Program-made: the position numbers and the translations under genes
Notes under the pieces: model-generated
Told to the model about the DNA's origin: nothing
The model's input: only the letters and a program-made list of their open reading frames with translations
Databases searched by the model: none
In this document: positions 1-7,413 of the stretch, one piece after another
Layout of the letters: every line of letters starts with the position of its first letter
How positions within the stretch are numbered: position 1 is the first letter of the stretch
Source of the DNA: an uncultured Chloroflexota bacterium
GTDB lineage: Bacteria > Chloroflexota > Chloroflexia > Chloroflexales > Chloroflexaceae
Assembly: GCA_937120965.1 (NCBI GenBank)
Contig: CAKZKA010000118.1
Coordinates: 1-44,453, forward strand
Length of the DNA: 44,453 nucleotides
Direction: 5' to 3'

Positions 1-327
1 GCCGCTGGCGGAAACGCGCAGCCGCGGCCCTACGCCTGCCGCCTGCTCAGTTCGGTGCGTGTGCTCTACGTTGATGAGTCGAGCGGAGTGGCCTATCTCG
101 AACTCACACCGTACCAGGCCCACACGATCTGGGCGCTTCAGGCCGCCGGGCTTGAACTGTGGGGCGAGCGCTACGGGGCAACCTCCACGCCGCTGAGCAC
201 GCTCGACCGGCTCGACATCGGTCAGGTCAGTGTCGAACAGCTTGACGCCCCGATTACAGCCGATCCTGCCGCGACCACGACGATCCCCGGCGCCACCAGC
301 CCTGTTCCTGGGAGCCGTCAACCATAG
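1..327 (+). CDS. CpaB/RcpC-like Flp pilus assembly protein, C-terminal end (partial)
   Basis: The frame is open from base 1 and ends at a TAG at 325-327, so the 5' part lies outside the window. The visible 108 residues include a valine-rich strand (VRVLYVD), then YLELTPYQAH and an Ala/Gly-rich helix ending in a Leu/Trp strand. This resembles the end of the CpaB/RcpC domain, where a TP-x-Q/E-A helix precedes a final beta strand. The last ~30 residues are Thr/Pro-rich and probably disordered. CpaB proteins are periplasmic or extracytoplasmic parts of the Tad pilus machine. The assignment rests partly on position, directly upstream of cpaF/cpaE/tadBC-like genes. A GTG at 55 is in frame but is most likely internal. 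Confidence 0.6.
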   Translation, partial: AAGGNAQPRPYACRLLSSVRVLYVDESSGVAYLELTPYQAHTIWALQAAGLELWGERYGATSTPLSTLDRLDIGQVSVEQLDAPITADPAATTTIPGATSPVPGSRQP

Positions 328-348
328 GAGGCTTGCGCGCTGCGCTTC

Positions 349-526
349 GCCCATGCGGCTGTGCCTCGTAACAACGCAATCTACAAGGTGGTCCCGGAAG
401 GGCTGTGCCCTCGGCTGTTTCCTGGGAGGGCTTCGCCCTCCCAAACCCTCCCGGTGGGGAGGGCTTGCCGCCCCCACAGGCAGGGGGACGGGGAAAACCG
501 GTTTCCCCATATGTTCACCTCAGGAG
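349..526 (+). repeat. Family C palindromic repeat element upstream of cpaF
   Basis: This fills the gap between the cpaB-like gene and the first ATPase. It starts with a degenerate form of the CATGCGGCTGCGCCGCACAACG end, continues with a GGGAGGGC-TTC-GCCCTCCC hairpin and a GGGGAAAACCGGTTTCCCC hairpin, and ends ATATGTTCACCTCAGG. The terminal AGG runs into the AGGAGG Shine-Dalgarno of the next gene. The remainder of the gap, 328-348, shows nothing else. Confidence 0.7.
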
Positions 527-533
527 GACCGTC

Positions 534-1769
534 ATGCACGCCGACGATTTTGACGACGAGATGCCCTTCCCTTCCTGGGAAACGCCCGACCACGATCCGG
601 GCATGGTCAGCGCCGTGGCCAATGAGTTGCGTAGCTTCGTGCGGAGTGGCCGCTTGCGCGATTGCTGGCACCTGCCGCCCGAGGAGGTGTTTGGCCTGGT
701 CGGTGTTGGCGGAGAACTGCTCGAACACGATTGGGTGCGCGTGGACTGGTACGGCCCGCTGGAGCTGTGGCGCGATCCCGAACACGAGGTCTCCGATATC
801 CTCTATAACGGCCCGCCCGGCGACCCCTTCTTCGTTGTCCAGCGTGGCGCCATGCTGAACACCGGCGTCACGGCGCACCCGCAGTGGATTGCCTGGACCC
901 AGCGCCAGTTGCTGCTGCGGAGCTTCCGCCTCCAACCCTACGAAGACTGGCCCGCGCCGATGATGCAGGGCGTGGCTGATGGCCTGCGCTTCGCCATCAC
1001 CCGGCCACCGGTGTCGCGTGACGGTGGCAGCCTGGCCATCCGTCTGCTCCCCGAGCGCTGGCGCACCCTCGACGATCTGGTGCAGGCCGGGATGCTCACC
1101 CGCGAGGCCAGCGACCTGTTGCTGGAGGCGCTCGCCGGTGGCGCCTCGGTGCTGGTTGCTGGACCGACCGGCTGTGGCAAGACGACGCTCACAGCGGGGT
1201 TCACCCAGGCGATTGGGCAGCGGATGCGCCTGGTGTTTGTCGAAGATGGCGGCGAACTGCCCCGCGGGCCGAACAGCCTGCACATCGAGGTGACTGAAGC
1301 GGCGGCGTTCAGTCAGGCAGTGAAGTTCGCCCTGCGGCAGAAGCCGGGCTACATCATCGTGGGCGAGGTGCGCGGGGGCGAGGCTATGGCTATGCTCCAG
1401 GCCGCGGCCACGGGCCACCCCGGCATTGGCACCATTCACGCCGGCAGTGTTCAGGGGGCGCTGCGTAACCTGGAGCGGATGGCCATGATCGGCCTGGCCG
1501 CCGAGGCCAGCGGCGGCGGGCAGGCGGCGGCCCAGATCGTGCGCGGGCTGATCACCTCGGATGTTGTCAGTTTGATTGTGGTGCAGATTGGCCGCACGCC
1601 CCGCGGACGTCGGGCGGTGGTCGCGATCGAAGAAGTGCTGCGCCAGGGCGCCCAGGGTCAGAGTGGCGACGTGTTTCCCACCAACCCGCTCTTCCGGTAC
1701 GACCCTCACACGGATTGCCTGCTGCGGGTCGGCAACGTCAACGGCGCCTGGGGCCTGGGGCGCCTGTAG
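534..1769 (+). CDS. Tad/Flp pilus assembly ATPase, CpaF/TadA-like (first copy)
   Basis: This is a 411-residue secretion ATPase of the type II/IV (VirB11/CpaF) superfamily, expected to form a cytoplasmic hexamer powering pilus assembly. Visible motifs are Walker A GPTGCGKT (about 210-217), an Asp box VFVEDGGEL (about 234-242), Walker B IIVGEVRGGEA (about 274-284) and a His box GHPGIGTIHAGS (about 294-305). The N-terminal 180 residues contain YNGPPGD near residue 92 where CpaF proteins carry their N-terminal domain, but are divergent. The ATG at 534 is chosen because CAGGAGG lies 8 bases upstream; the frame is open further 5' but only through the repeat element. It is slightly shorter than typical CpaF. 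A second, different TadA-like ATPase follows at 3671, so the locus has two motors. Confidence 0.88.
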   Translation: MHADDFDDEMPFPSWETPDHDPGMVSAVANELRSFVRSGRLRDCWHLPPEEVFGLVGVGGELLEHDWVRVDWYGPLELWRDPEHEVSDILYNGPPGDPFFVVQRGAMLNTGVTAHPQWIAWTQRQLLLRSFRLQPYEDWPAPMMQGVADGLRFAITRPPVSRDGGSLAIRLLPERWRTLDDLVQAGMLTREASDLLLEALAGGASVLVAGPTGCGKTTLTAGFTQAIGQRMRLVFVEDGGELPRGPNSLHIEVTEAAAFSQAVKFALRQKPGYIIVGEVRGGEAMAMLQAAATGHPGIGTIHAGSVQGALRNLERMAMIGLAAEASGGGQAAAQIVRGLITSDVVSLIVVQIGRTPRGRRAVVAIEEVLRQGAQGQSGDVFPTNPLFRYDPHTDCLLRVGNVNGAWGLGRL

Positions 1770-1809
1770 GCCCCGGTTCTTCCGCGCAAATCCCGACGCC
1801 CGTAGTGTA

Positions 1810-2053
1810 GGGGCGGACAGAACATCCGAGCCAACGTGGCCTGTACCGCATTGGAACGCCCTCGCGCGCCGCTCTGGTCTCCCCGCTTCGACAGGCTCAG
1901 CGCAGGCTGTCCAGCGAAGCTGGAGAGGCCCGCCCCTTCGGGCTGAGCCTCAGGGCGAAGCCTGAGCCTGTCGAAGGGAGCCGGGGGTGAGGACTAACCA
2001 GCGCATCCCAATGCCATAACGCTCGTCGGCGCTCATACGTTCTATCTGCCCCT
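1810..2053 (+). repeat. Family A long imperfect palindrome, copy 1
   Basis: The left end is GGGGCGGACAGAACATCC. The right end, read in reverse complement, is a degenerate match (GGGGCAGATAGAACGTATG). The interior carries GCTTCGACAGGCTCAGCGCA and its inverted partner CCTGAGCCTGTCGAAG. A second degenerate right-end-like sequence (ACATGTTCTGTTCGCTCC) lies at about 2127-2144. The rest of the 1770-2388 gap (2145-2388) has GC-rich inverted segments but no gene I can support. Confidence 0.75.
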
Positions 2054-2388
2054 GAACGCAGGCGGGAGGGGCCGGGGGTGAGGGCCTCCGGGGCGTCCCT
2101 ATACCCTATCTCCCGCATACGTCCACATGTTCTGTTCGCTCCTAAAGATGCCTGTAGCAGGGAAAGGAGAAAGGTTTTCGCTCTGGAAAAACCATGCGAA
2201 TAAACCTCGGATCGCCCTGTAGCCCGGCTGCGCGGGCCTCCGGCTCGCAAGCGGGCCACGCGGCAAGGCCCCGGGGGTTATTTGCGCTCACCAGCCTTTT
2301 GTTCCATACCGGCGCCGGACAGCGCAGCCCTGACCGGCACGCCATCAGGCCCATCGCTTCTATTCGGTCCATTCGCGGAGGATGCTAC

Positions 2389-3654
2389 ATGGAACTGGTG
2401 ATCTTTTCGGCCCTGGATGGATTACAGGCCCATCTCGAGCAGTACGGCGACCTGGCCATCCTGGCCCCCTCGCGGTTGGAGCAGGTCACTCGTGTGCTGG
2501 AGGACGCCCGGCCCCCTGAGGCGCTGTACCTCGACGATACGCGCCCTGCGGCGCTGCCCGATCTCTGGCGCGTTATCACCCTGGCGCGTCGGGTGGGAGT
2601 ACGCGTGCTGGTCAACTTTAGCGGGCCGACCCGCGGCGCCCTCAACGATGCGCAGGCCGCCGGCCTGCCAACTCTCAGCGAGCGCGACCCGGCCCGCGTC
2701 GCCGCCTGGCTCGGCGAACAGTTGCGTCTGGGACGCGCCGCGCCTCCACGCCTGGCGATGGTCGCCATCGGCGCGGCGAAGGGTGGTATTGGCAAGACCT
2801 TCGCCACCTGTGTGCTGGCCGAGGGCCTGCGTCGTCGCGGTCTGCGCGTGCTGGTCTGGGACAGCGACATCTCCAACCCGGGGCTGGTGCCGGCCTTTCG
2901 GATCCCTTCCAGCGCACCGTCGTACCTGCACTTGATCCAGCGCGGCCCGGCTCACTGGGGCCCCGACGGCATCCGGCCATTTATCTTCCAGCCTGAGCAC
3001 ACGCGCGGCAGCGCCAACGGCTGGGGCGGGATCGATTTTCTGATCGGCTCGCACGCCGTGGCGCGGGCCGAGAACGACGTCCGGCTCCCCGACTGGCAGG
3101 GTTTCTACGAGGGTGTCGCGCGTCTGGAGGGTTACGATCTGGTGCTGATTGATACGCCGCCCGATTATCTGCGCCGGCCGTATGCCACCCACGCGCTCCA
3201 GCGGGGCGGCGCGGTGGTGCTCCCGGCGCCGCCCGGCGCGCGCGAGCGAATGGGTGTCGGCCACCTGCTCGACCATTTGCGCGAGCACGCCCCGGAGCGC
3301 CTGGAGCAGTGCATGCTGCTCTTTATGGAGCCGGAACGGGGCGTGACGGCGACGGTCAAGGAGGTGGCGGTGCTGTTTGCCCGGCGCTACCCCCAGGTGA
3401 GCAGCCTGGGCGCCCTGCCCCGCGCTCCCCGGCTGGCCAGCCTGGCTGATGAGCACGACGGCTACATCTCGATGCTCGACCTGGGACCGCATGGCCCCTT
3501 CGCCGCCGCTGTGCATCAGGTGGTGGACGCTCTCTGCGGGCGGTTGGGGTTGACGCCGCCCCTGCCCATGCCGCGCTCGAGCCTCTGGGCGCGTCTCAAC
3601 GCGCGGCTGCGCGGCGAGGGCGCGCTCGCTGCCCGTTCACCCGCTGTCGCTTGA
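2389..3654 (+). CDS. CpaE/TadZ-like ParA-superfamily ATPase of the Tad locus
   Basis: 421 residues. The N-terminal 120 residues look like a receiver-like alpha/beta domain (LAILAPSRL, ALYLDD, VRVLVNF), as in CpaE/TadZ proteins. The C-terminal part is a MinD/ParA-type ATPase with deviant Walker A AAKGGIGKT (about 129-137), a switch region WDSDISNPG (about 158-165) and Walker B LVLIDTPPDY (about 251-260). CpaE/TadZ places the Tad secretion complex at a cell site or pole. The ATG at 2389 is preceded by GGAGG at 2378-2382 with a 6-base gap; the frame is open further 5' but that stretch is repeat-like. It sits between the two TadA-like ATPases and 16 bases before the second, suggesting co-transcription. 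Confidence 0.85.
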   Translation: MELVIFSALDGLQAHLEQYGDLAILAPSRLEQVTRVLEDARPPEALYLDDTRPAALPDLWRVITLARRVGVRVLVNFSGPTRGALNDAQAAGLPTLSERDPARVAAWLGEQLRLGRAAPPRLAMVAIGAAKGGIGKTFATCVLAEGLRRRGLRVLVWDSDISNPGLVPAFRIPSSAPSYLHLIQRGPAHWGPDGIRPFIFQPEHTRGSANGWGGIDFLIGSHAVARAENDVRLPDWQGFYEGVARLEGYDLVLIDTPPDYLRRPYATHALQRGGAVVLPAPPGARERMGVGHLLDHLREHAPERLEQCMLLFMEPERGVTATVKEVAVLFARRYPQVSSLGALPRAPRLASLADEHDGYISMLDLGPHGPFAAAVHQVVDALCGRLGLTPPLPMPRSSLWARLNARLRGEGALAARSPAVA

Positions 3655-3670
3655 AGTCAGGAGCGTTGCC

Positions 3671-5668
3671 ATGTCCACATCCGCACACCGGCCCCTGCTG
3701 GTGATCGAAGACGGCGGTCTCGCTGCCCTGGGTTCTGAACCGACCCGGGCGCGAGCCGCTGCGTCGATCGGTGACCCTGCCGTTCTCCAGGAGGTGCGCG
3801 AAGCCCTCCGCGACCGCATCAGCGCCGAATTGCTCGACCCGGTGGCGCCCGCGGCTACCCGTAACCCCGAGGTGCTGCGCGTGCTCCGGGCCGAGATCGG
3901 CGCGCAGATCGAACGGGGCTACGGTCCGCTGCGCGACCTGCCGACCGACGAGCGGAGCCTGCTGCGGCTCTTCCAGGACGCCCTGGGCTGGGGGCCGGCC
4001 CAGCCCTACCTCGACGATGAGCGCGTTCAAGAGGTGAAGATCGTCGGCGACGTGATTATGGTGCAGGAAGAAGGCGGCGATTTTGTGATCGCGCCCGAAC
4101 GCTTCCCCGACCCGCGGCAGGCCCTCGACCGGGCCTTGCTGCTCGCGGCGCGGCTCAACGTGCCCCTGGATCGTTCACATCCTCAGGACACGCTTCCACT
4201 GGCCCACGGCACGCGCATGCACATCACCATCCCGCCCTGCACGCCCGAAGACACGGCGTTGATCTGCATCCGACGGGGGCGCCGCCACGCCTGGCGCCTC
4301 GACGATGTGCTCCGGCGCGACGCCTGTAGCCCCGCGGTTGGCGAGTTGCTCCGGCTGCTCGTGCGCGCCCGTTGCTCCTTTCTCATCGCCGGGGAAACCG
4401 GCAGTGGCAAGACAGCTCTGCTGGAGGCGATTGTCAATTCCTGGCCCGGCGAACCGCACGTCATCACCATCGAGGATAACACCCTCGAGATCAACGTGCG
4501 CCATCAGGCCTGGACCCGCGAACTGGTGCAGACGGCGGTTGAGCGGGGGGCCTTTGGCCGCGCCGCGCGTGAGGTGCTGCGGCAGACGCCCTCGCTCGTT
4601 GCGCCGGGCGAAACGCGGGCCGAAGAAGCCGGGGCGATTCTCGCCGTGGCGGTGAGCGGGCACGCTGTGGTCACGACCATTCATGCTCGCTCTGCCGCCC
4701 GCGCGGCCCAGCGCTTTGCCGATTGCGCGGCCATGCCCGGCGCGTACATGTACGAGGGTCGCCGCGCCAGCGCGCTGGAGGATCTCTGCGACAACTTCCA
4801 CGTGATCATCCACCTGGAGAAAACCGCGGGTCGGCGCTACATCAGCGAGGTGGCGCTCCTCGACGGCGCCGACACCGACGGCGAGCGGCTGCGTCCGCGG
4901 CTGGTCGAACTGGCCCGCGCCGAGGTCGGTGACGACGGCCTCACCTGGCGCGTTGCTGCCCGTGTCGCGGGCCAGACCCTGGTCTGGGACGGCCCCGAGC
5001 GCACCCCCGCGGCGCTGCGGCGCCGGCTGGAGTTGCTGCGTCTCGAGGCGCCAGCACCCGCTACGGCCACCGGCCGGGAGGCGGTGGAGACCAGCGTCGC
5101 CCGCGCCGATACGGCGACCGGCGCCGGTGAGATCGACCGTGCCCTGGCGATCCTCGAACGGGCCTGGCGCGACCGGCGCGATGATCGGCTGGTGGCCGCA
5201 GCGCAACGCGCCATTCAGACTGACCTGAGCCTGGCGCAACGCCTGGCCGGGCAGGCCCGCGATGCCGAAGCGGCGGTGCGGAGCGCGCTGGCGGCTCGCG
5301 ACTGGCCGGAGGCGCGCGCCGCTTACTCGGCGCTTATCGCCAGCCTGCCGCGCTTCGCCGCCCACACGCCCCCCGGTGGCTGGGCGACCCTGGAAGCCCT
5401 GATCAGTGCGGGCGAGGAGCGCGACCGGCTGGCCGGCGAACGGATCGCGCAGGCCCGCGTGGCCCTGAACCGCTCCCGCCCCCGCGATGCCGCTGACCTG
5501 CTCGCCCCGCTCGACCCGGGGCAACTCTCGCCAGCGGTGGGTCTGGACCTGCTCCACGCCCGCCGCGCGGCCCTGCTGGCCCTGCAGGCCAGCGGCGAGG
5601 TTGGAGCAGCGGCCCTGGCTCCGGTTGAGGCAGCCATCAGCGCCCTTGAGCAGAGGAGGCACCCGTGA
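3671..5668 (+). CDS. Second TadA/CpaF-like ATPase with long C-terminal helical extension
   Basis: 665 residues, much longer than usual CpaF (about 400-500). The core has Walker A GETGSGKT (about 241-248), Asp box VITIEDNTLEI (about 264-274), a diverged Walker B region in which LVAPGETRAEEA replaces the usual IIVGEVRGAEA (the GE-x-R core is kept), and a His box GHAVVTTIHARSA (about 330-342). Residues ~460-665 form an Ala/Arg-rich, probably all-helical extension with a repeat-like pattern of paired helices, reminiscent of TPR-type scaffolds. I do not recognise it as a named domain. The start ATG has AGGAGC 7 bases upstream. The stop overlaps the tadB start by 4 bases (GTGA), so translation is probably coupled. 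It could drive retraction or assembly as the partner of the 534-1769 ATPase; that is inference. Confidence 0.82.
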   Translation: MSTSAHRPLLVIEDGGLAALGSEPTRARAAASIGDPAVLQEVREALRDRISAELLDPVAPAATRNPEVLRVLRAEIGAQIERGYGPLRDLPTDERSLLRLFQDALGWGPAQPYLDDERVQEVKIVGDVIMVQEEGGDFVIAPERFPDPRQALDRALLLAARLNVPLDRSHPQDTLPLAHGTRMHITIPPCTPEDTALICIRRGRRHAWRLDDVLRRDACSPAVGELLRLLVRARCSFLIAGETGSGKTALLEAIVNSWPGEPHVITIEDNTLEINVRHQAWTRELVQTAVERGAFGRAAREVLRQTPSLVAPGETRAEEAGAILAVAVSGHAVVTTIHARSAARAAQRFADCAAMPGAYMYEGRRASALEDLCDNFHVIIHLEKTAGRRYISEVALLDGADTDGERLRPRLVELARAEVGDDGLTWRVAARVAGQTLVWDGPERTPAALRRRLELLRLEAPAPATATGREAVETSVARADTATGAGEIDRALAILERAWRDRRDDRLVAAAQRAIQTDLSLAQRLAGQARDAEAAVRSALAARDWPEARAAYSALIASLPRFAAHTPPGGWATLEALISAGEERDRLAGERIAQARVALNRSRPRDAADLLAPLDPGQLSPAVGLDLLHARRAALLALQASGEVGAAALAPVEAAISALEQRRHP

Positions 5669-6594
5669 ACCCACCCACCACGCATCCTGAGTCGGCCTGG
5701 CTGGTGACGGCAACCGCGCCTGCCCTGGCGGCCGCAACGCTCCTGATCGTCGCCTTGCTGCTGCGTCGGCCTCTGGCGCTTCTCGTGGCTGTGGCGCGCA
5801 GCCGGCTCCGGCGACCGCCGACTCACCTGACCATCGCGCCGGCGCTGGTCTGGACGCCCGAGACCCTTGCCCCCGAGCGGCTGGTGGCCTGGTGCCTGGG
5901 TATCGCCCTGGTTCTCGCAGTGGCGCTTGCGCTGGTCGCGCCCCTGCACCTGGCCCTGCTGCTGGGGGCGCCTCTAACCGGCCTGGCCGGCTGGGGGCTG
6001 CTCATCGCAGCCGAACGGCGCTACGTGGCTCACCTGGAGACGGAACTGACCGCGGCGGTGGGGCGACTGGGCGCGCTGCTCAAAGGCGGGGCGAGCCTGC
6101 GTACCGCCCTTGAGCAGATTGTAGCCGAGTTGCCGACCGGCCCCTTGCGCGCCGAGTGGAGCTTCCTGCTCACGCGCCAGGGGGCGCCCCTGAACGACGG
6201 CATTGCCACCCCCCAGCAGGTGATTGCGGCCCTGGCCGATCAGACCCCCTCGCGTCGCCATGCGACCCTGCTCAACCACCTGGGGGCGGCGGCGGCTCAG
6301 CCCCTCGACGTGCTGACCCGGCGCTGTGAAGCGGCCTATGAGGCATTGCAGGCCATCGAGCGGCGCCGCGATGAGGTCGCTACCGAACTGGCTCAGGTGC
6401 GCTACAGTGGCGTGGCGGTTGGCCTGGCCGGCATCGGTATGGCCCTGTACCTGGTCTGGAGCCAGTGGGAGCGAGTGGTGCGGGCCTACTCGACCCCGGC
6501 GGGCATACTGGTGGGTCTGCTGGTCATCGGCGCCCTGTGCCTGCCGATCATCGGCGGGGTGCTGCTCGCCCGTTTCGAGGACATTGATTACTGA
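5665..6594 (+). CDS. TadB-like inner membrane protein (T2SS protein F domain)
   Basis: 309 residues. There are hydrophobic segments at about 13-35, 75-115 (two spans), 245-265 and 280-300, with a cytoplasmic helical domain between. That domain contains VGRLGALLKGGASLRTALEQI, the pattern of T2SSF/GspF domains in TadB. TadB and TadC form the membrane platform that the ATPase acts on. The GTG start overlaps the preceding stop (GTGA). The next gene follows after 18 bases with its own GGAGGA. Assignment as TadB rather than TadC is by order and by similarity to the usual tadA-tadB-tadC arrangement. Confidence 0.82.
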   Translation: MNPPTTHPESAWLVTATAPALAAATLLIVALLLRRPLALLVAVARSRLRRPPTHLTIAPALVWTPETLAPERLVAWCLGIALVLAVALALVAPLHLALLLGAPLTGLAGWGLLIAAERRYVAHLETELTAAVGRLGALLKGGASLRTALEQIVAELPTGPLRAEWSFLLTRQGAPLNDGIATPQQVIAALADQTPSRRHATLLNHLGAAAAQPLDVLTRRCEAAYEALQAIERRRDEVATELAQVRYSGVAVGLAGIGMALYLVWSQWERVVRAYSTPAGILVGLLVIGALCLPIIGGVLLARFEDIDY

Positions 6595-6612
6595 TCAGCC
6601 GGAGGAACCACC

Positions 6613-7413
6613 ATGCCCGATCTCCTGATCGTCCCCGGAGCGCCCTGCTGGCTGCTGTCGCTGGCCGGGGCGCTGCTGGCGCTGCTTGGTCTGACCCTCA
6701 GGCGGAACGCGCTGGCGCCTGGAGTCGCGCTCACACCTGGCCGCGTCGGGCGACTCGATGTGACGGGACGGCTCGTTGCCGGCCAGCTTGCCGGGGGCGC
6801 CGTAGCAACGCTGCTGCTCCTCGCCGCCGTGGTGGGTGGCGCACGCGACATGCCGCGCGCCCTGCTGCTCTGCGGCGCGCTGGGCGCCTATCTCGGCCTG
6901 GGCCTGCTGCTCCCCCGGTTGCCGGAGCGGCGCCGCGAGCGTGAAGCCGCGGCTCTACGCCGGCTCACGCCGGGCTTCGTCGCCTTCGTGCGTGTGGCTC
7001 TCGGGAGCTTCGAGGCCCCCATCGAGATCATGCGCCGCTACGTGGCGCGCCCGTACCCCCGCCTCGCGCCGATGCAGGCCCTCGTGAGCGAGGCCTTGCA
7101 ACTCAGCGCCGATCTGCGCCTGCGCCCCTTTGCCGCCCTGGCCCATGTCGCCCTCGACCGGGGGTGCCGTGAACTGCTCGATGTCGCCCGGGCGCTGGCC
7201 CAGGCCGAAGCCGAGGGCGGCTCGGTCGAGGGCGTGCTGGCAGCGCAACAGGCGACGTTGAGCCTGATCCTGCAAGGGGAGTTCAAACGCGCTGTGCGGC
7301 GACGCACGCTCTACCTGTTGCTGATGGTTGCGATCAGCCTGGTGGTGGGCATTCTGATCAACCTGCTGTACGTCATGACCGCTGGCGGCAGCCTGTTCAC
7401 CCGCCTGGGGTGA
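6613..7413 (+). CDS. TadC-like inner membrane protein (T2SS protein F domain)
   Basis: 266 residues. Two or three N-terminal transmembrane segments (about 8-28, 58-80, 82-100) are followed by a helical T2SSF-like domain (about 115-235, with LALAQAEAEGGSVEGVLAAQ-like periodicity) and a C-terminal span LLLMVAISLVVGILINLLYV (about 235-255). The Shine-Dalgarno GGAGGA is 7 bases upstream of the ATG. It is the last gene of the Tad cluster seen here. Its 3' end overlaps the 3' end of the convergent glycosyltransferase gene by 17 bases. No prepilin (flp), prepilin peptidase or secretin gene is visible in the window. Confidence 0.8.
   Translation: MPDLLIVPGAPCWLLSLAGALLALLGLTLRRNALAPGVALTPGRVGRLDVTGRLVAGQLAGGAVATLLLLAAVVGGARDMPRALLLCGALGAYLGLGLLLPRLPERRREREAAALRRLTPGFVAFVRVALGSFEAPIEIMRRYVARPYPRLAPMQALVSEALQLSADLRLRPFAALAHVALDRGCRELLDVARALAQAEAEGGSVEGVLAAQQATLSLILQGEFKRAVRRRTLYLLLMVAISLVVGILINLLYVMTAGGSLFTRLG

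Noticed and set aside
381-1709. Long open frame antisense to the first cpaF-like gene, and similar long antisense frames at several other genes
   Set aside because: High G+C coding sequence routinely leaves open frames on the other strand. Their composition lacks domains and they have no ribosome sites, whereas the plus-strand protein has intact ATPase motifs.
2145-2388. Possible cyclic-di-GMP riboswitch before the CpaE-like gene
   Set aside because: The region has GC-rich stems, and such a switch would suit a pilus locus, but the diagnostic GCAAACC...GAAA and CGCAAAGCC segments are missing.
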